This document shows, piece after piece, positions 1-8,488 of a stretch of DNA of 64,000 bases. The translations under genes were made by a program, and so were the position numbers. The stretch is from assembly GCF_007992435.1 (NCBI RefSeq), contig NZ_BKAG01000024.1, forward strand, positions 1 through 64,000. Reading direction: 5' to 3'. How positions within the stretch are numbered: the stretch's first letter is position 1; the number at the start of each line of letters is the position of its first letter. This DNA comes from Prosthecobacter gellanilyticus. GTDB lineage: Bacteria; Verrucomicrobiota; Verrucomicrobiia; Verrucomicrobiales; Verrucomicrobiaceae. The notes under the pieces were generated by a model. It did not search any database. It was given only the letters and a program-made list of their open reading frames with translations, and was not told the origin of the DNA.

Positions 1-80
1 ATCGTGGTGAAGCGAAGGTGCTGGGAGATGGCGGGGTGGGCTCAACTTTCGGAGAAAGTTGGCCACTTTTGGGGGCCGAT

Positions 81-109
81 CCAACCTGATCCAAGTGGAT
101 CCAGGTTGG
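81..109. repeat. Imperfect inverted repeat (hairpin)
   Basis: CCAACCTGATCC (81-92) and GGATCCAGGTTGG (97-109) are reverse complements apart from one extra base, around a 4-nt loop. There is no T-run after it, so it is either a Rho-type or bidirectional terminator-like hairpin or part of a repeat family. The function is not known. Confidence 0.6.
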
Positions 110-144
110 AAAACTCGATGAGGCGAGCGCTATGTGTTTGCGCG

Positions 145-179
145 GATGGGCGGGGCTTGCCACGATGGGCGGGTCTTGC
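145..179. repeat. Two-copy direct repeat
   Basis: GATGGGCGGGGCTTGC at 145-160 recurs as GATGGGCGGGTCTTGC at 164-179, with one mismatch and a 19-bp period. It ends just before the first gene (start codon 208). The role is unknown. Confidence 0.6.
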
Positions 180-207
180 TTCACCCCTTTAACAACCCTT
201 TGTTTTT

Positions 208-1092
208 ATGAGTCAGAAAGTCGCTTTTGTCGGAGTCGGTCGCATGGGAGCCAACATGGCCCGTCGTCTGAAGGATTGTGGATACGCTGTGACGGCGGTC
301 TATGATGTGAACCGAGAGGCGGCGGAGAGTCTGGCCGCTGAGCTGGGCTGCGCGGCGCCGGCGAAGCTGAGCGAGGTGACGGCAGCGGCGGACGTGATCT
401 TCACGGTGGTGACGAATGACGCGGCGATGCGGAGCATCTTCCAGGATGCGCAGGACCATCTTTTCGTGGGAGCCCAGGGCAAGATTTTCATCAACTGCGC
501 GACGCTTTCCCCAGCGATCCATCGTGAAATTTATGAGGCGGCGAAGAAGGCGGGCGCCCACAGTGTGGAGGCCTGCATGGCGTCCAGCATCAGCCATGCA
601 CGCGAGGGCAAGCTGTACCTCATGCTGGCAGGTGACCAGGATGTGTATGACCAGGTGAGCGCCATGATCGAGCAAATGAGTGTGAACCGCCGCTTTGTCG
701 GTGGTCCAGGTCGTGCGGCCGAGGTCAAAGCCCTGGTGAACATGGTGATGAACATCAACACGGCAGGTCTGGCGGAAGGGCTGGGCCTGGCGGCGGCGCT
801 GGGGCATGATTTGAGCATGATCCGTGAGGTCTTCTCCCAGACGGGAGCGAACAGCCGGGTGCTGGAAACGGACGGCGGTGACATGGTGGCCCGTGAGCAT
901 GACTGCTGGTTCTCCGCGGAGCATGCGGCGAAGGACAGCGGCATTGCCCGAGGGTTGGCCCAAGAGGTGGGTCTGACACTGCCGCTGAATGATGCGACGA
1001 CCAAGCAGTACGAGAAGATGGTCTCTCTGGGACTGGGTGGTCTGGACAAGTCCGGGATCGCCGAACTGACCTTCAAAGGTCGTCACGCGTAA
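208..1092 (+). CDS. NAD(P)-dependent beta-hydroxyacid dehydrogenase family protein (HIBADH-like)
   Basis: 294 residues, the usual length for the 3-hydroxyisobutyrate dehydrogenase / tartronate semialdehyde reductase / 6-phosphogluconate-like family. The Rossmann fingerprint GVGRMGANMA lies at residues 9-18. The helix carrying the family catalytic lysine is present as GPGRAAEVKALVN, with Lys174. The substrate-binding motif that normally reads DAPVSGG is replaced by the EACMASS region (about 121-127), so the substrate cannot be named. No signal peptide; cytosolic. The ATG at 208 is the first start in frame with the fold and has no Shine-Dalgarno sequence. A ygfZ-like gene follows after 10 nt, which suggests one transcript. 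It could be a succinic semialdehyde or glyoxylate reductase type; the family call is firm, the reaction is not. Confidence 0.85.
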   Translation: MSQKVAFVGVGRMGANMARRLKDCGYAVTAVYDVNREAAESLAAELGCAAPAKLSEVTAAADVIFTVVTNDAAMRSIFQDAQDHLFVGAQGKIFINCATLSPAIHREIYEAAKKAGAHSVEACMASSISHAREGKLYLMLAGDQDVYDQVSAMIEQMSVNRRFVGGPGRAAEVKALVNMVMNINTAGLAEGLGLAAALGHDLSMIREVFSQTGANSRVLETDGGDMVAREHDCWFSAEHAAKDSGIARGLAQEVGLTLPLNDATTKQYEKMVSLGLGGLDKSGIAELTFKGRHA

Positions 1093-1102
1093 GAGCACAA
1101 GC

Positions 1103-1963
1103 ATGGACGAAGCACTGTATCAAACCATTCTCAGCCAGGGAGCCTGGGTCGATCTCTCGGCACGGGCGAAGTGGCGGCTGTCCGGCGCAGACCGGGTGCG
1201 GTATCTGAACGGGCAGGTGACGAATGATGTGCGCACGGCGCGTGCGGACTCGGCCCTGCACGCCTGTGTGACGAATCTCAAAGGCAAGATCGATGGTGAT
1301 CTGCGGATTCATGCGCATGGCGACAGCCTGCTGCTGGATGCGCCAGCGGACCTGCGTGAGACGCTGGGCATGAGGCTGGAGAAGTACATCATCGCGGATG
1401 ATGCGGTGCTGGAAGATGTGACGGAGGAGTGGCGGCTGATACACGTGATGGGCGCAGATGCGCCTGCGGGTCGTCATGCGGTGAAGTGTGATCGCTTTGG
1501 CATTCCTGGAATGGACCTGTGGATGCCCGCGGCTGATCCCCTGCCCTCGATCGCCGTTTCACAACTTTCCGAAGAGGATGCGGAGAGCCTGCGCATCCTT
1601 CAAAGGGTGCCCGCCTGGCCTAACGAACTGAATAACGATGTCTTCCCCCCGGAGGCAGGCCTGGAAAAGACGGCGATGAGCTTCACCAAGGGCTGCTACA
1701 TCGGCCAGGAGATCCTTTCCCGCATCAAGACCACGGGCAAGATGCCACGTGAGCTTGTGGCGTGGGAGGCCGAGGATGATTCAGATGTTTCCCCCGAAAC
1801 GCCATTCTTGCGTGACGAGAAAGAGATCGGCCGCATCACCAGCAGCACCCGGCACCCACTGACAGGGCGTGCAGTGGGGCTCGGTTTTGTCAAGCAGGGT
1901 GGCGTGTCTGAGCGCGGGGCAATGCCGGACGGCCGGATGGTGGTGCTGAGGAAACTTCGCTGA
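1103..1963 (+). CDS. ygfZ: YgfZ/CAF17-type folate-binding protein
   Basis: 286 residues with the GcvT-like fold. The N-terminal stretch GADRVRYLNGQVTND (residues 28-42) is the typical start of the aminomethyltransferase fold. The family signature K-G-C-Y-I-G-Q-E is at 196-203, with the invariant Cys198. Members bind tetrahydrofolate and help assemble or repair certain iron-sulfur enzymes; they do not act as T-protein of the glycine cleavage system. The gene follows the dehydrogenase gene by 10 nt and is probably co-transcribed. The translation signal is weak, with no purine-rich leader before the ATG. Naming as YgfZ rests on the signature rather than on length or a partner gene. Confidence 0.88.
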   Translation: MDEALYQTILSQGAWVDLSARAKWRLSGADRVRYLNGQVTNDVRTARADSALHACVTNLKGKIDGDLRIHAHGDSLLLDAPADLRETLGMRLEKYIIADDAVLEDVTEEWRLIHVMGADAPAGRHAVKCDRFGIPGMDLWMPAADPLPSIAVSQLSEEDAESLRILQRVPAWPNELNNDVFPPEAGLEKTAMSFTKGCYIGQEILSRIKTTGKMPRELVAWEAEDDSDVSPETPFLRDEKEIGRITSSTRHPLTGRAVGLGFVKQGGVSERGAMPDGRMVVLRKLR

Positions 1964-2049
1964 ACCAGCCCCTTGGTCATGCGGGTGCAACGCCTCCAGG
2001 AGCTCTCTTAAACGCGCTATTAGTTAGGTGGCGCCGCAGCACGTCCGCT

Positions 2050-4350
2050 TCACCCAGGTTTAGATATCTTCATCTTTTCCGTGCCCTGGGCTTTCTTGTC
2101 CGCAGCCTTCTTCTGCTTCATATCTGCGAGGGATTTAATGGGATTAACCTCGCACTTGTTGAGCTTGCCATGCTTGCCAACTGTGTCTGGACTGGACAAT
2201 TCGGCAGGGGCGTTGTGCGGAAGACCGAACGCAATCTTCATTGGGTCTTCCTCCCCTGCACCAGCACTGTTTGAAAGTTTCTGCTTTTTGGAGGGATCAG
2301 GACGGTCAACAGCCGTTGTCTTGCTCACCGCTTTGTTCTCCCTGATCTCGTCATGAGTCCGGCCATCTCCTCGCTCGCGTTTAAAACGTGGGTCTTGTGA
2401 GGCCACCTCCACGACTTCCGCAGCGTCATCCTCCATGCCGAGCGCGGCCTCTACCTTCTCGCTCAGTTTGTAGTCCAAGTCCATGAACTGGTCCATGACA
2501 CTCAGTTTCCCTTTCTCACGCTTGGCGAAGAGCGAGACACCCGTCCCGGCCTTGGCCTCAAGCAAAGCGAGCTCCACGTCAATGAGCTTGGTCATGTAGT
2601 CCGGGCTTGTGGCCTTGATCTTCTGGTGGTCGAGGAGTGAGTCTGCCAGATCAAAGTCAAAATTAGCCGCCAGATTCTCGAGATCGCCGACCAAGTCTTT
2701 CTGTGTGTAGCCTTTCTTGCCGCTGGCATCGTCCCGTAGCTTGTCACAGGTCACGCTACGGGCCTGGAGGTAGTCGACACATGCATCCACCATTTCTTTC
2801 TGACTGACTTGTCGTTTCTTGAGCACCGCATCCTCGGGACTTACGTTCATCTTCTCCAGGAACTCCTTTTCACCTTGGGACACCTCACCGCGAGCCCTGA
2901 GCTTTTCGATATGTCCGGTTAACTCACACTTATCCACCCGGGCTTTGGCATTTGCAGGGTTATTGTTCTTCAATTGCTGAAGAGAATCTACCTCGTTCAG
3001 GCACACATCTCTCAAGGCTGCCACCACTTTCGCCTGGAGCGAATCTCCTGCCTGAGCCCCGTTTTCTGCGAGCCATTCATTCAGATCCGTTTCCATCGCT
3101 TCGACCGTGTAGCCGCCCTCCACGGCTCCTACTTTTCCACGGATACGATCGTTCAGCTCACCTATCAGTTTGGCGCACTCGGAGACGTCTTTGAAGTTTA
3201 CTTCCTTGTTCGCGAGCCTGTCGTCTTGAACAATTTTTCCCAGATCATCATCGAGTTTGCCGAGCTTGGTGAGAAAGTGATTCACCTGGCAATCGCTCAC
3301 GTGCTGATCTCCATTGATGGGTGGGAGTTGCTTCTTGCTAGGCTTGGCGGGCTGTGCCGGTCCGGCCCCATCTGGCTTGGGCATTCGGGCATTTTCTGTC
3401 CGGGCATCAAAATTGAGCTTCCCATGCATGGTGCCAGCGGCCTGATTGTCCGCTGCACCGCCCGGCCAGAGATTGCCCAGGTGGCTGTGAACCATGTCGA
3501 AGACCTCCACTTTCGCCGGAAGGATGTCCGTGTGTTCACCATCCCTGCCATGCCTCTTGAGAAAGTCGTTTACTTCCGGCAGGGCATCATTGGAACTCGC
3601 CAGCGCCTTGTTTAGCGTCGTGGAAGAGATGATGTGCCTAAGATCGACCGTCTTGGCCGGTTTATCAGCCTCCTCAACATACATCTGGCGAGCCCGCTCT
3701 GTGTCCCCACTGAACGCGGGACGGGTGGACAGTTTCTTTTCACTGTCCGCGCTCGTGTAGCCGCCTCCGGCTTTGTGGCCGCCGGCATTGTAGATCACCC
3801 AGGCCATTTCGCTCATACTCGAAAACTGTCCGGCGGACAGCTTGTCAGCCGCTTCCTCAAAGGGCATGGGCTGCGCTTGATAATTCCCAGGAGCAGGGGC
3901 CATGTCGTCAGATGCACCTTCAGGAACTTTGAAGACAGACGCGAGACGCGCATCCCCCTGCTCATCGCTTCCACGAGCAATGCCTATTTGGGTTTTCAGT
4001 TGAGTCTTCGTGGCTTCAGAAAGCTCCATTTCCCCCAACTTGCCTTGGAGATCCACCTCCAGTCTCCTCCACTCACTCTTGAGGAAAGCATGCAGATGCT
4101 CGCTCAAGTTGGGTTGTCGCTCCGAGGCTCTTTGTTCAGCCATTTTGCCCGGCATAGGCTTGAAATCGTCTTCAACGGCAAAGCTTTCGTCAGCGGAATC
4201 ATTGACCTCCTCCAAGTCGGACTCTGGGCCACCAAAATCATCGTCGTCAAAGTCAGTCACAAAGGGACTCTTCACTTTGGGATCCTCTTGTTTCTGGAAG
4301 TCCTCCCATCTGCCCTTAGATGGATATTGCTCAGTTCCGACGATGATCAT
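2050..4350 (-). CDS. Large hydrophilic orphan protein, function unknown
   Basis: 766 residues that I cannot place in a known family. There is no signal peptide and no membrane segment. The first 70 residues are very acidic (DFDDDDFGG at 33-41) and the last 120 very rich in Lys, Glu and Asp, with a basic patch PSKKQKLS near the C-terminus. The middle (about 360-630) reads as predominantly helical. One ordered-looking segment at about 236-310 carries DLRHIISS, HSHLGNLWPGG and NQAAGTMHG, a spacing of His, Asn and Gly that resembles a folded, possibly secreted-effector or toxin domain; that is inference. By eye the DNA is less GC-rich than its neighbours and the gene has no functional neighbours on its strand, so recent acquisition is possible. 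The ATG at 4350 has no Shine-Dalgarno sequence. Confidence 0.8.
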   Translation of the reverse strand: MIIVGTEQYPSKGRWEDFQKQEDPKVKSPFVTDFDDDDFGGPESDLEEVNDSADESFAVEDDFKPMPGKMAEQRASERQPNLSEHLHAFLKSEWRRLEVDLQGKLGEMELSEATKTQLKTQIGIARGSDEQGDARLASVFKVPEGASDDMAPAPGNYQAQPMPFEEAADKLSAGQFSSMSEMAWVIYNAGGHKAGGGYTSADSEKKLSTRPAFSGDTERARQMYVEEADKPAKTVDLRHIISSTTLNKALASSNDALPEVNDFLKRHGRDGEHTDILPAKVEVFDMVHSHLGNLWPGGAADNQAAGTMHGKLNFDARTENARMPKPDGAGPAQPAKPSKKQLPPINGDQHVSDCQVNHFLTKLGKLDDDLGKIVQDDRLANKEVNFKDVSECAKLIGELNDRIRGKVGAVEGGYTVEAMETDLNEWLAENGAQAGDSLQAKVVAALRDVCLNEVDSLQQLKNNNPANAKARVDKCELTGHIEKLRARGEVSQGEKEFLEKMNVSPEDAVLKKRQVSQKEMVDACVDYLQARSVTCDKLRDDASGKKGYTQKDLVGDLENLAANFDFDLADSLLDHQKIKATSPDYMTKLIDVELALLEAKAGTGVSLFAKREKGKLSVMDQFMDLDYKLSEKVEAALGMEDDAAEVVEVASQDPRFKRERGDGRTHDEIRENKAVSKTTAVDRPDPSKKQKLSNSAGAGEEDPMKIAFGLPHNAPAELSSPDTVGKHGKLNKCEVNPIKSLADMKQKKAADKKAQGTEKMKISKPG

Positions 4351-4574
4351 ATGGCTAAAAGATGTTGGTTAACTAAGTAAAAAGCATTGTGTGATGCTGA
4401 CCACCCTACAAATAGCCATGACGCCGGAAACTGTAACACGTCAGCCCTATTTTTATTCGAGGGGACGACCCGAAAACGCCTCGTGTGTCATTACCAGCGG
4501 ATTCTATCTTGCTTGTGAGAGACCCTCCCGCTACTATCTCTGTTCACGTCGAGAATACCCGTTTTCCTGAACCC

Positions 4575-4916
4575 ATGAGTCTGTCGCGCCTCCTTCCTGC
4601 CATTGTCTGTGTCTCCTCTGTGCTGAGCCTCAGTTCCTGTGGTCTAGGCAACCGGGTGGACGTGACCAATCCGACCATTTCCGAAATGGATACGCTGGAT
4701 GTCCAGTGGGGCCTGCCCCCGCGCAAATCCAAGGGCGGTCCGCGCCGCAACTATCAATACATGGACACAGGTTCCGGTGGTGGTGGCGCAGCTGCTGCAG
4801 CCGCTCCCGCTAGCGCCCCGGCCCGTGAGACAGTCAGCGGACCAGCTCCAGCCGCCGGAGCTCCGGCACCAGCTGCACCCGCATCCACTCCCTCTGTGCC
4901 AGCAAATCTGCGCTGA
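4575..4916 (+). CDS. Small Ala/Pro-rich lipoprotein
   Basis: 113 residues from the ATG at 4575. An upstream in-frame start at 4485 would add 30 residues ahead of the signal peptide and is unlikely. The signal peptide ends in the lipobox L-S-S-C with Cys22. The mature part has a short ordered segment (VTNPTISEMDTLDVQWGLPP) and then a tail made almost only of Gly, Ala and Pro, as in cell-wall-spanning or envelope-tethered lipoproteins. No domain is recognised. The gene lies 57 nt before the exported cyclophilin gene and may be in the same transcript. Confidence 0.75.
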   Translation: MSLSRLLPAIVCVSSVLSLSSCGLGNRVDVTNPTISEMDTLDVQWGLPPRKSKGGPRRNYQYMDTGSGGGGAAAAAAPASAPARETVSGPAPAAGAPAPAAPASTPSVPANLR

Positions 4917-4973
4917 TACTGGCCTGCTTTGTGATCTTTTGAGAATCGAACCCACGGCACTCACTTTCTTATC

Positions 4974-5915
4974 GTGAAATCGCATTTCCTCCCCCTGGTG
5001 CTTCTCTCCCTGCTGTCTCCCCTGTCTGCGCAGGAGCTTTCTCCGGCTGTGCCGGTGCCGCCACCTGCAGGTGCAGCCCCAGCTGATCCGCTGCCGAATA
5101 TCGAGAGCATCGCCAACGAAGCGCAGCGCAAGCTGTTTGAGGCCGCAGATCGTGCGGCAGGTGGTGCTGCGCCGGTGGACGGCAGCCAGCCGGCGGCATT
5201 CCCGAGCGGCGGCCCCCAGGTGACCACCACGGGCAGCGGCAAGAAGGCGACCTTCGCCGCTCCGAAAGGAATCGACCCCTCCACCTGGCCGAAGGATTCC
5301 GACCACAAGGTGGCGATCATGGAGATCAAGTTCGGCGGCCGTAAAGAGACCGTGATGTTTGAGCTGTATCCGCAGGATGCACCGCAGACGGTTTCCAACT
5401 TCCTGGACAATGTGGAGACAGGTTCCTACAACGGGCTGGCCTTTCATCGCGCGGTGGAAGGATTCATCGTGCAAACGGGTGACCCGCTGACGAAGGATGA
5501 AGCCAAACGTGACCGCTGGGGCACCGGGGGTGAAGCCAAGAGCGTGCCAGCTGAGATCAAGCGCAAGCACACGAAGGGTGCGGTGGCCATGGGCCGCAAG
5601 CCAGACCGGGTGAATGGATCCAAGCGCTCCAACGGCTATCAGTTCTACTTTGCGCTCGGCCATTACGGTTCGCTGGATGGCAACTACACGGTCTTTGGCC
5701 AGGTGATCTCAGGACTGGAAGTGCTGGACCGGATCGCCAAGATGCCGGTGGACAGCAATGACTGCCCGGTCGGACGCATCGAGATCGAAAGCGTGAAGGT
5801 GGTGGACCAGAAGGGACCGATGTATGTGTCCGGGACCACCAAGAGCGACGACACTTATGTGCGGCCTGCTTCATCGCAGAGCGCGGCCGGCAGACTGTTC
5901 CGCCGGATTTGGTAA
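4974..5915 (+). CDS. Exported cyclophilin-type peptidyl-prolyl cis-trans isomerase
   Basis: 313 residues starting at a GTG codon, chosen because it opens a clear signal peptide (MKSHFLPLV then a Leu/Ser core, cleavage after PLSA). Residues about 20-105 are a Pro/Ala-rich linker. The cyclophilin domain covers about 108-285 and contains the core FHRAVEGFIVQTGDP, whose Arg is the catalytic arginine of the family, and NGYQFYFAL and VFGQVISG as the later conserved strands. It should catalyse prolyl isomerisation of proteins in the periplasm. The C-terminal 30 residues are outside the domain. The preceding lipoprotein gene is 57 nt away. Confidence 0.9.
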   Translation: MKSHFLPLVLLSLLSPLSAQELSPAVPVPPPAGAAPADPLPNIESIANEAQRKLFEAADRAAGGAAPVDGSQPAAFPSGGPQVTTTGSGKKATFAAPKGIDPSTWPKDSDHKVAIMEIKFGGRKETVMFELYPQDAPQTVSNFLDNVETGSYNGLAFHRAVEGFIVQTGDPLTKDEAKRDRWGTGGEAKSVPAEIKRKHTKGAVAMGRKPDRVNGSKRSNGYQFYFALGHYGSLDGNYTVFGQVISGLEVLDRIAKMPVDSNDCPVGRIEIESVKVVDQKGPMYVSGTTKSDDTYVRPASSQSAAGRLFRRIW

Positions 5916-6048
5916 CGCTTTTCGTTAGGCTACGGATGTCATGCAGCTCTAGGCAACCTTGCCTGACAGGCGAGGTTCCGGACCGAATGCTGACTTCTCG
6001 CGCACCTCCGGCGCGCGATGCCTTGTGGGGCTTTTCGGCGTGCTCAAT

Positions 6049-6113
6049 CCGGTGGATCCCGCAAGCTTCGCTTGCTTCACCACCGGCTGATCTCTTGCGA
6101 GCCTCCGGCTCGC
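6049..6113. repeat. Two adjacent hairpins between convergent genes
   Basis: The first hairpin (6049-6086) has an outer stem CCGGTGG / CCACCGG and an inner stem GCAAGC-TTC-GCTTGC. The second (6097-6113) is GCGAGCC-TCC-GGCTCGC. A related CGCGC / GCGCG hairpin with a CTCCG loop sits just upstream near 5998-6016. They separate the 3' ends of the cyclophilin gene and glpX and probably end transcription from both sides; no T-run is present. Confidence 0.55.
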
Positions 6114-6125
6114 GAAGGCATGTGA

Positions 6126-7202
6126 CTACACAGCGACGTGTCCCTCAAACTTCACGGCGCGGGTGGGCACGACCTTCTTGTCGAGGTCATGACTGGCGTG
6201 GATGCGGCGGACGGTGCCGCTGCGGGCACGCATGAGGATGCTATGAGTCTCCACGCGATGGCCGATGGTGCGCACGCCTGGGAGCAGCGGGCTGTCACTG
6301 ATGCCGGTGGCGCAGAAGAGGGCGCTTTCGCCATGCACGAGGTCATCGCTGCGCCAGACCTGGGTGAGTTCATTGTGGCCCACTTCGGCGGCGACCTCGG
6401 CCTTGTGCTCCTCGTTGTGGAACCACATGCGCACATCCATGTCACCGCCCAGGCATTTCAGCGCTGCGGCGGCCAGCACGGCCTCGGGACTGCCGCCCAT
6501 GCCGACGTAGAGATCGACACCGCTCTCTGGCAAGGATGGCGCGACGGCGGCGGTGATATCACCATCCGTGATCATGCGCAGCGCGGCACCGGTGGTGCGC
6601 ACCTGCTTCACAATGTCCGCATGACGAGGACGGTCCATGGTGACGACCACGACATCCCGCACCCGTTTGTCGAGGGCCTTGGCGACAAGCTCGATGACCT
6701 CGCTCAAAGGCATGTCGAGCAGGCAGCGGTCACCGTTGCCCTTCAGCGCCTGCTTCACGGCAGGGCCGTAAGCGATCTTGTGACTGTAGAAGCTGGGGAT
6801 GTTCTTCATCGCGCTCGCGGCGCCTTCAGGGACCTGGGCAGCAGCGATGACAGAGATGCTGTTAGGCGTGCCCTTGGCGATGTTCGTGGTGCCATCGATG
6901 GGATCGAGCGCGATGTCGAAACGAGGCGCGCCGGGTTTCCAGGTGCCTAGGTGCTCGCCGACGAAGATGCCGGGGGCGTTGTCCTTGATGCCTTCGCCAA
7001 TGACGACCTTGCCGCAGACGTCCAGGATATCAAAGACGCCATAGATGGCGCTACAGGCGGCGGCATCCGCGAGCTCCTTCTCGCCACGGCCTAACCAGTG
7101 AAGAGATTCGAGGGCGGCATTTTCTGTGGCGCGGACGAATTCGAACTCGATGAGGCGCTCAAGATCCAGCGGACTGCGGAGAGGTGGGAGAGAGGAGGTC
7201 AT
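6126..7202 (-). CDS. glpX: Class II fructose-1,6-bisphosphatase
   Basis: 358 residues, slightly longer than E. coli GlpX. It hydrolyses fructose 1,6-bisphosphate to fructose 6-phosphate in gluconeogenesis. The metal-binding inositol-phosphatase-like motif LDPIDGTTN lies at residues 99-107, IGEGIKDNAPGIFVGE at 68-83 corresponds to the first metal site region, and GMGGSPEAVLAAAALKCLGG is the substrate-binding helix region. No signal peptide; cytosolic. It is the last of three minus-strand genes (scpB, pheA, glpX), separated from pheA by 130 nt, so it may have its own promoter. In many bacteria the same enzyme also uses sedoheptulose 1,7-bisphosphate; that cannot be judged here. Confidence 0.92.
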   Translation of the reverse strand: MTSSLPPLRSPLDLERLIEFEFVRATENAALESLHWLGRGEKELADAAACSAIYGVFDILDVCGKVVIGEGIKDNAPGIFVGEHLGTWKPGAPRFDIALDPIDGTTNIAKGTPNSISVIAAAQVPEGAASAMKNIPSFYSHKIAYGPAVKQALKGNGDRCLLDMPLSEVIELVAKALDKRVRDVVVVTMDRPRHADIVKQVRTTGAALRMITDGDITAAVAPSLPESGVDLYVGMGGSPEAVLAAAALKCLGGDMDVRMWFHNEEHKAEVAAEVGHNELTQVWRSDDLVHGESALFCATGISDSPLLPGVRTIGHRVETHSILMRARSGTVRRIHASHDLDKKVVPTRAVKFEGHVAV

Positions 7203-7332
7203 GGCGGATGCGTGTCAGCGATGATGAACTAGTCCGCGAGAATGCGCGAGTGAATCTGATGCACCTGTGGATGCATCTTTTGAGGAGATGGCATGAAGGG
7301 GCGTCATGGTGAAGGTCTCGTCCCCATTGACC

Positions 7333-8475
7333 TCAGCGCTCCTCGATCCAGCGTGGCGCGGGGTAGCTGCCGAGGACTTTGACTTTGGCGCCCTGTTTCT
7401 CGAGATCGGCGATGGCTTCCTGAAGGGTGGAGTCCTCATGATGACCGCTGATCTCAAGGAAGAAGCGCGCCTGCGTGCCGCTGGGATCATCGGACACGGG
7501 GCGGTTCTCGATCTGGCGCACATTCACATTGCGCGAGGCGAAGACTTTTAGCACTTCCAGCAAGGCACCCACCTTGTCATTGGCGTGAACCATGAGCATG
7601 GTGTTGTCATTGCCGCTCGGGTCACCACTACGGCGGCCGAGGATGATGAAGCGGGCGCGGCTGGAGAACTCACGCGGACTGGCGGCGACGACTTTCAGCG
7701 CATGAAGCTCAGCGCCCAAGGGTGTGCCGACGGCAGCGGTGCCGACTTCGGTTTCCGCATGGGTGGCGGCGAGACTGGACGAAGCGCTCTCCACCAGCTT
7801 CACGCCGGGGAAACGCTGGGACAGCCAGGGACGGCAAGGTGCCAGCATCTGCGGATGTCCGTAGATGGCCGTGAGCGGTGTGTCATCGTCCTGCGCCATC
7901 ACGACGGTCTCCACCTTCCAGAGGATCTGGGCATAGATCTGGAGCTGGGCATCCACCAGGTGATCCAGGGTGTGATGCACAGCACCTTCCGCTGAGTGCT
8001 CGATGGGAAGGACGGCGTAGTCCACCTCACGTGCGGCCACGCGGGCAAAGGCACCTTCGATAGCGGCCTCGGCGATGTATTCGACACTGTTGCCAAACTT
8101 GTGCACGGCCACCTGATGGGTCCATGAACCGGCAGGGCCGAGGTAGGCGATTTTGAGACTGTCTTCCAGTGCCAGAGCGGCGCTCATGATCTCGCGGAAA
8201 ATGGAGCGGATGGCCTTCTCTGTGAGCTTGCCATGCTGGGCGGTATTGATCTGGCAGAGCTTGCGCAGCAGGGCCTCCTCACGACCGGGGACGTAGATGT
8301 CCAGGCCTGCTTTCTTCTTCACCTCGGCGACTTCCAAAACAAGATCACCACGCTCGTTCAGCAAGCGGATGAGCTGCTCATCGATGGCGTCAATGCGCAC
8401 GCGGATGGCCTGGAGATCAATGCTGGCCGGCGTGGGTTGATCCGCTGAGTCTGGAGATGGCGACGAATCGGGCAT
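7333..8475 (-). CDS. pheA: Chorismate mutase / prephenate dehydratase-like fusion with altered dehydratase site
   Basis: 380 residues in the P-protein order. A chorismate mutase helical domain (about 18-105) keeps the expected Arg and Lys positions. A prephenate dehydratase domain (about 108-282) begins with YLGPAGSWTHQ. A C-terminal ACT domain (about 292-372) has GALLEVLKVF and ENRP in place of the usual ESRP. Two residues described as catalytic in the E. coli dehydratase are changed: the Asn of the PIEN motif is His160 (PIEHSAEG), and the Thr of the TRF motif is Ala274 (RARF). HPQ at 207-209 is kept. The gene may still make phenylpyruvate by a variant site, or work mainly as mutase plus regulatory domain. 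It follows scpB by 13 nt. Confidence 0.88.
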   Translation of the reverse strand: MPDSSPSPDSADQPTPASIDLQAIRVRIDAIDEQLIRLLNERGDLVLEVAEVKKKAGLDIYVPGREEALLRKLCQINTAQHGKLTEKAIRSIFREIMSAALALEDSLKIAYLGPAGSWTHQVAVHKFGNSVEYIAEAAIEGAFARVAAREVDYAVLPIEHSAEGAVHHTLDHLVDAQLQIYAQILWKVETVVMAQDDDTPLTAIYGHPQMLAPCRPWLSQRFPGVKLVESASSSLAATHAETEVGTAAVGTPLGAELHALKVVAASPREFSSRARFIILGRRSGDPSGNDNTMLMVHANDKVGALLEVLKVFASRNVNVRQIENRPVSDDPSGTQARFFLEISGHHEDSTLQEAIADLEKQGAKVKVLGSYPAPRWIEER

Positions 8476-8488
8476 GAGCTTCGTGGGA

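Larger units (their letters stand above)
1..207. other. Region upstream of the first gene, no convincing gene
   Basis: No credible coding region is seen; the short open frame here has no recognisable protein character. The stretch is dense in symmetry. A perfect 7-bp stem (AACTTTC / GAAAGTT, loop GGA) lies at 44-60, a longer imperfect stem at 81-109, and two direct copies of a roughly 16-bp sequence at 145-160 and 164-179. It may be the 3' flank of a gene to the left, with a terminator, followed by the leader of the dehydrogenase gene. I cannot assign a promoter. Confidence 0.5.

Noticed and set aside
4..192. 62-codon frame at the window start
   Set aside because: Runs through two hairpins and a direct repeat; no protein features.
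181..1104. Minus-strand 307-codon frame opposite the dehydrogenase gene
   Set aside because: His/Arg/Leu-rich shadow translation; the plus strand has clear family motifs.
4644..5663. Minus-strand 339-codon frame opposite the lipoprotein and cyclophilin genes
   Set aside because: No domain, Arg/Cys/His-rich, antisense to two well-supported genes.
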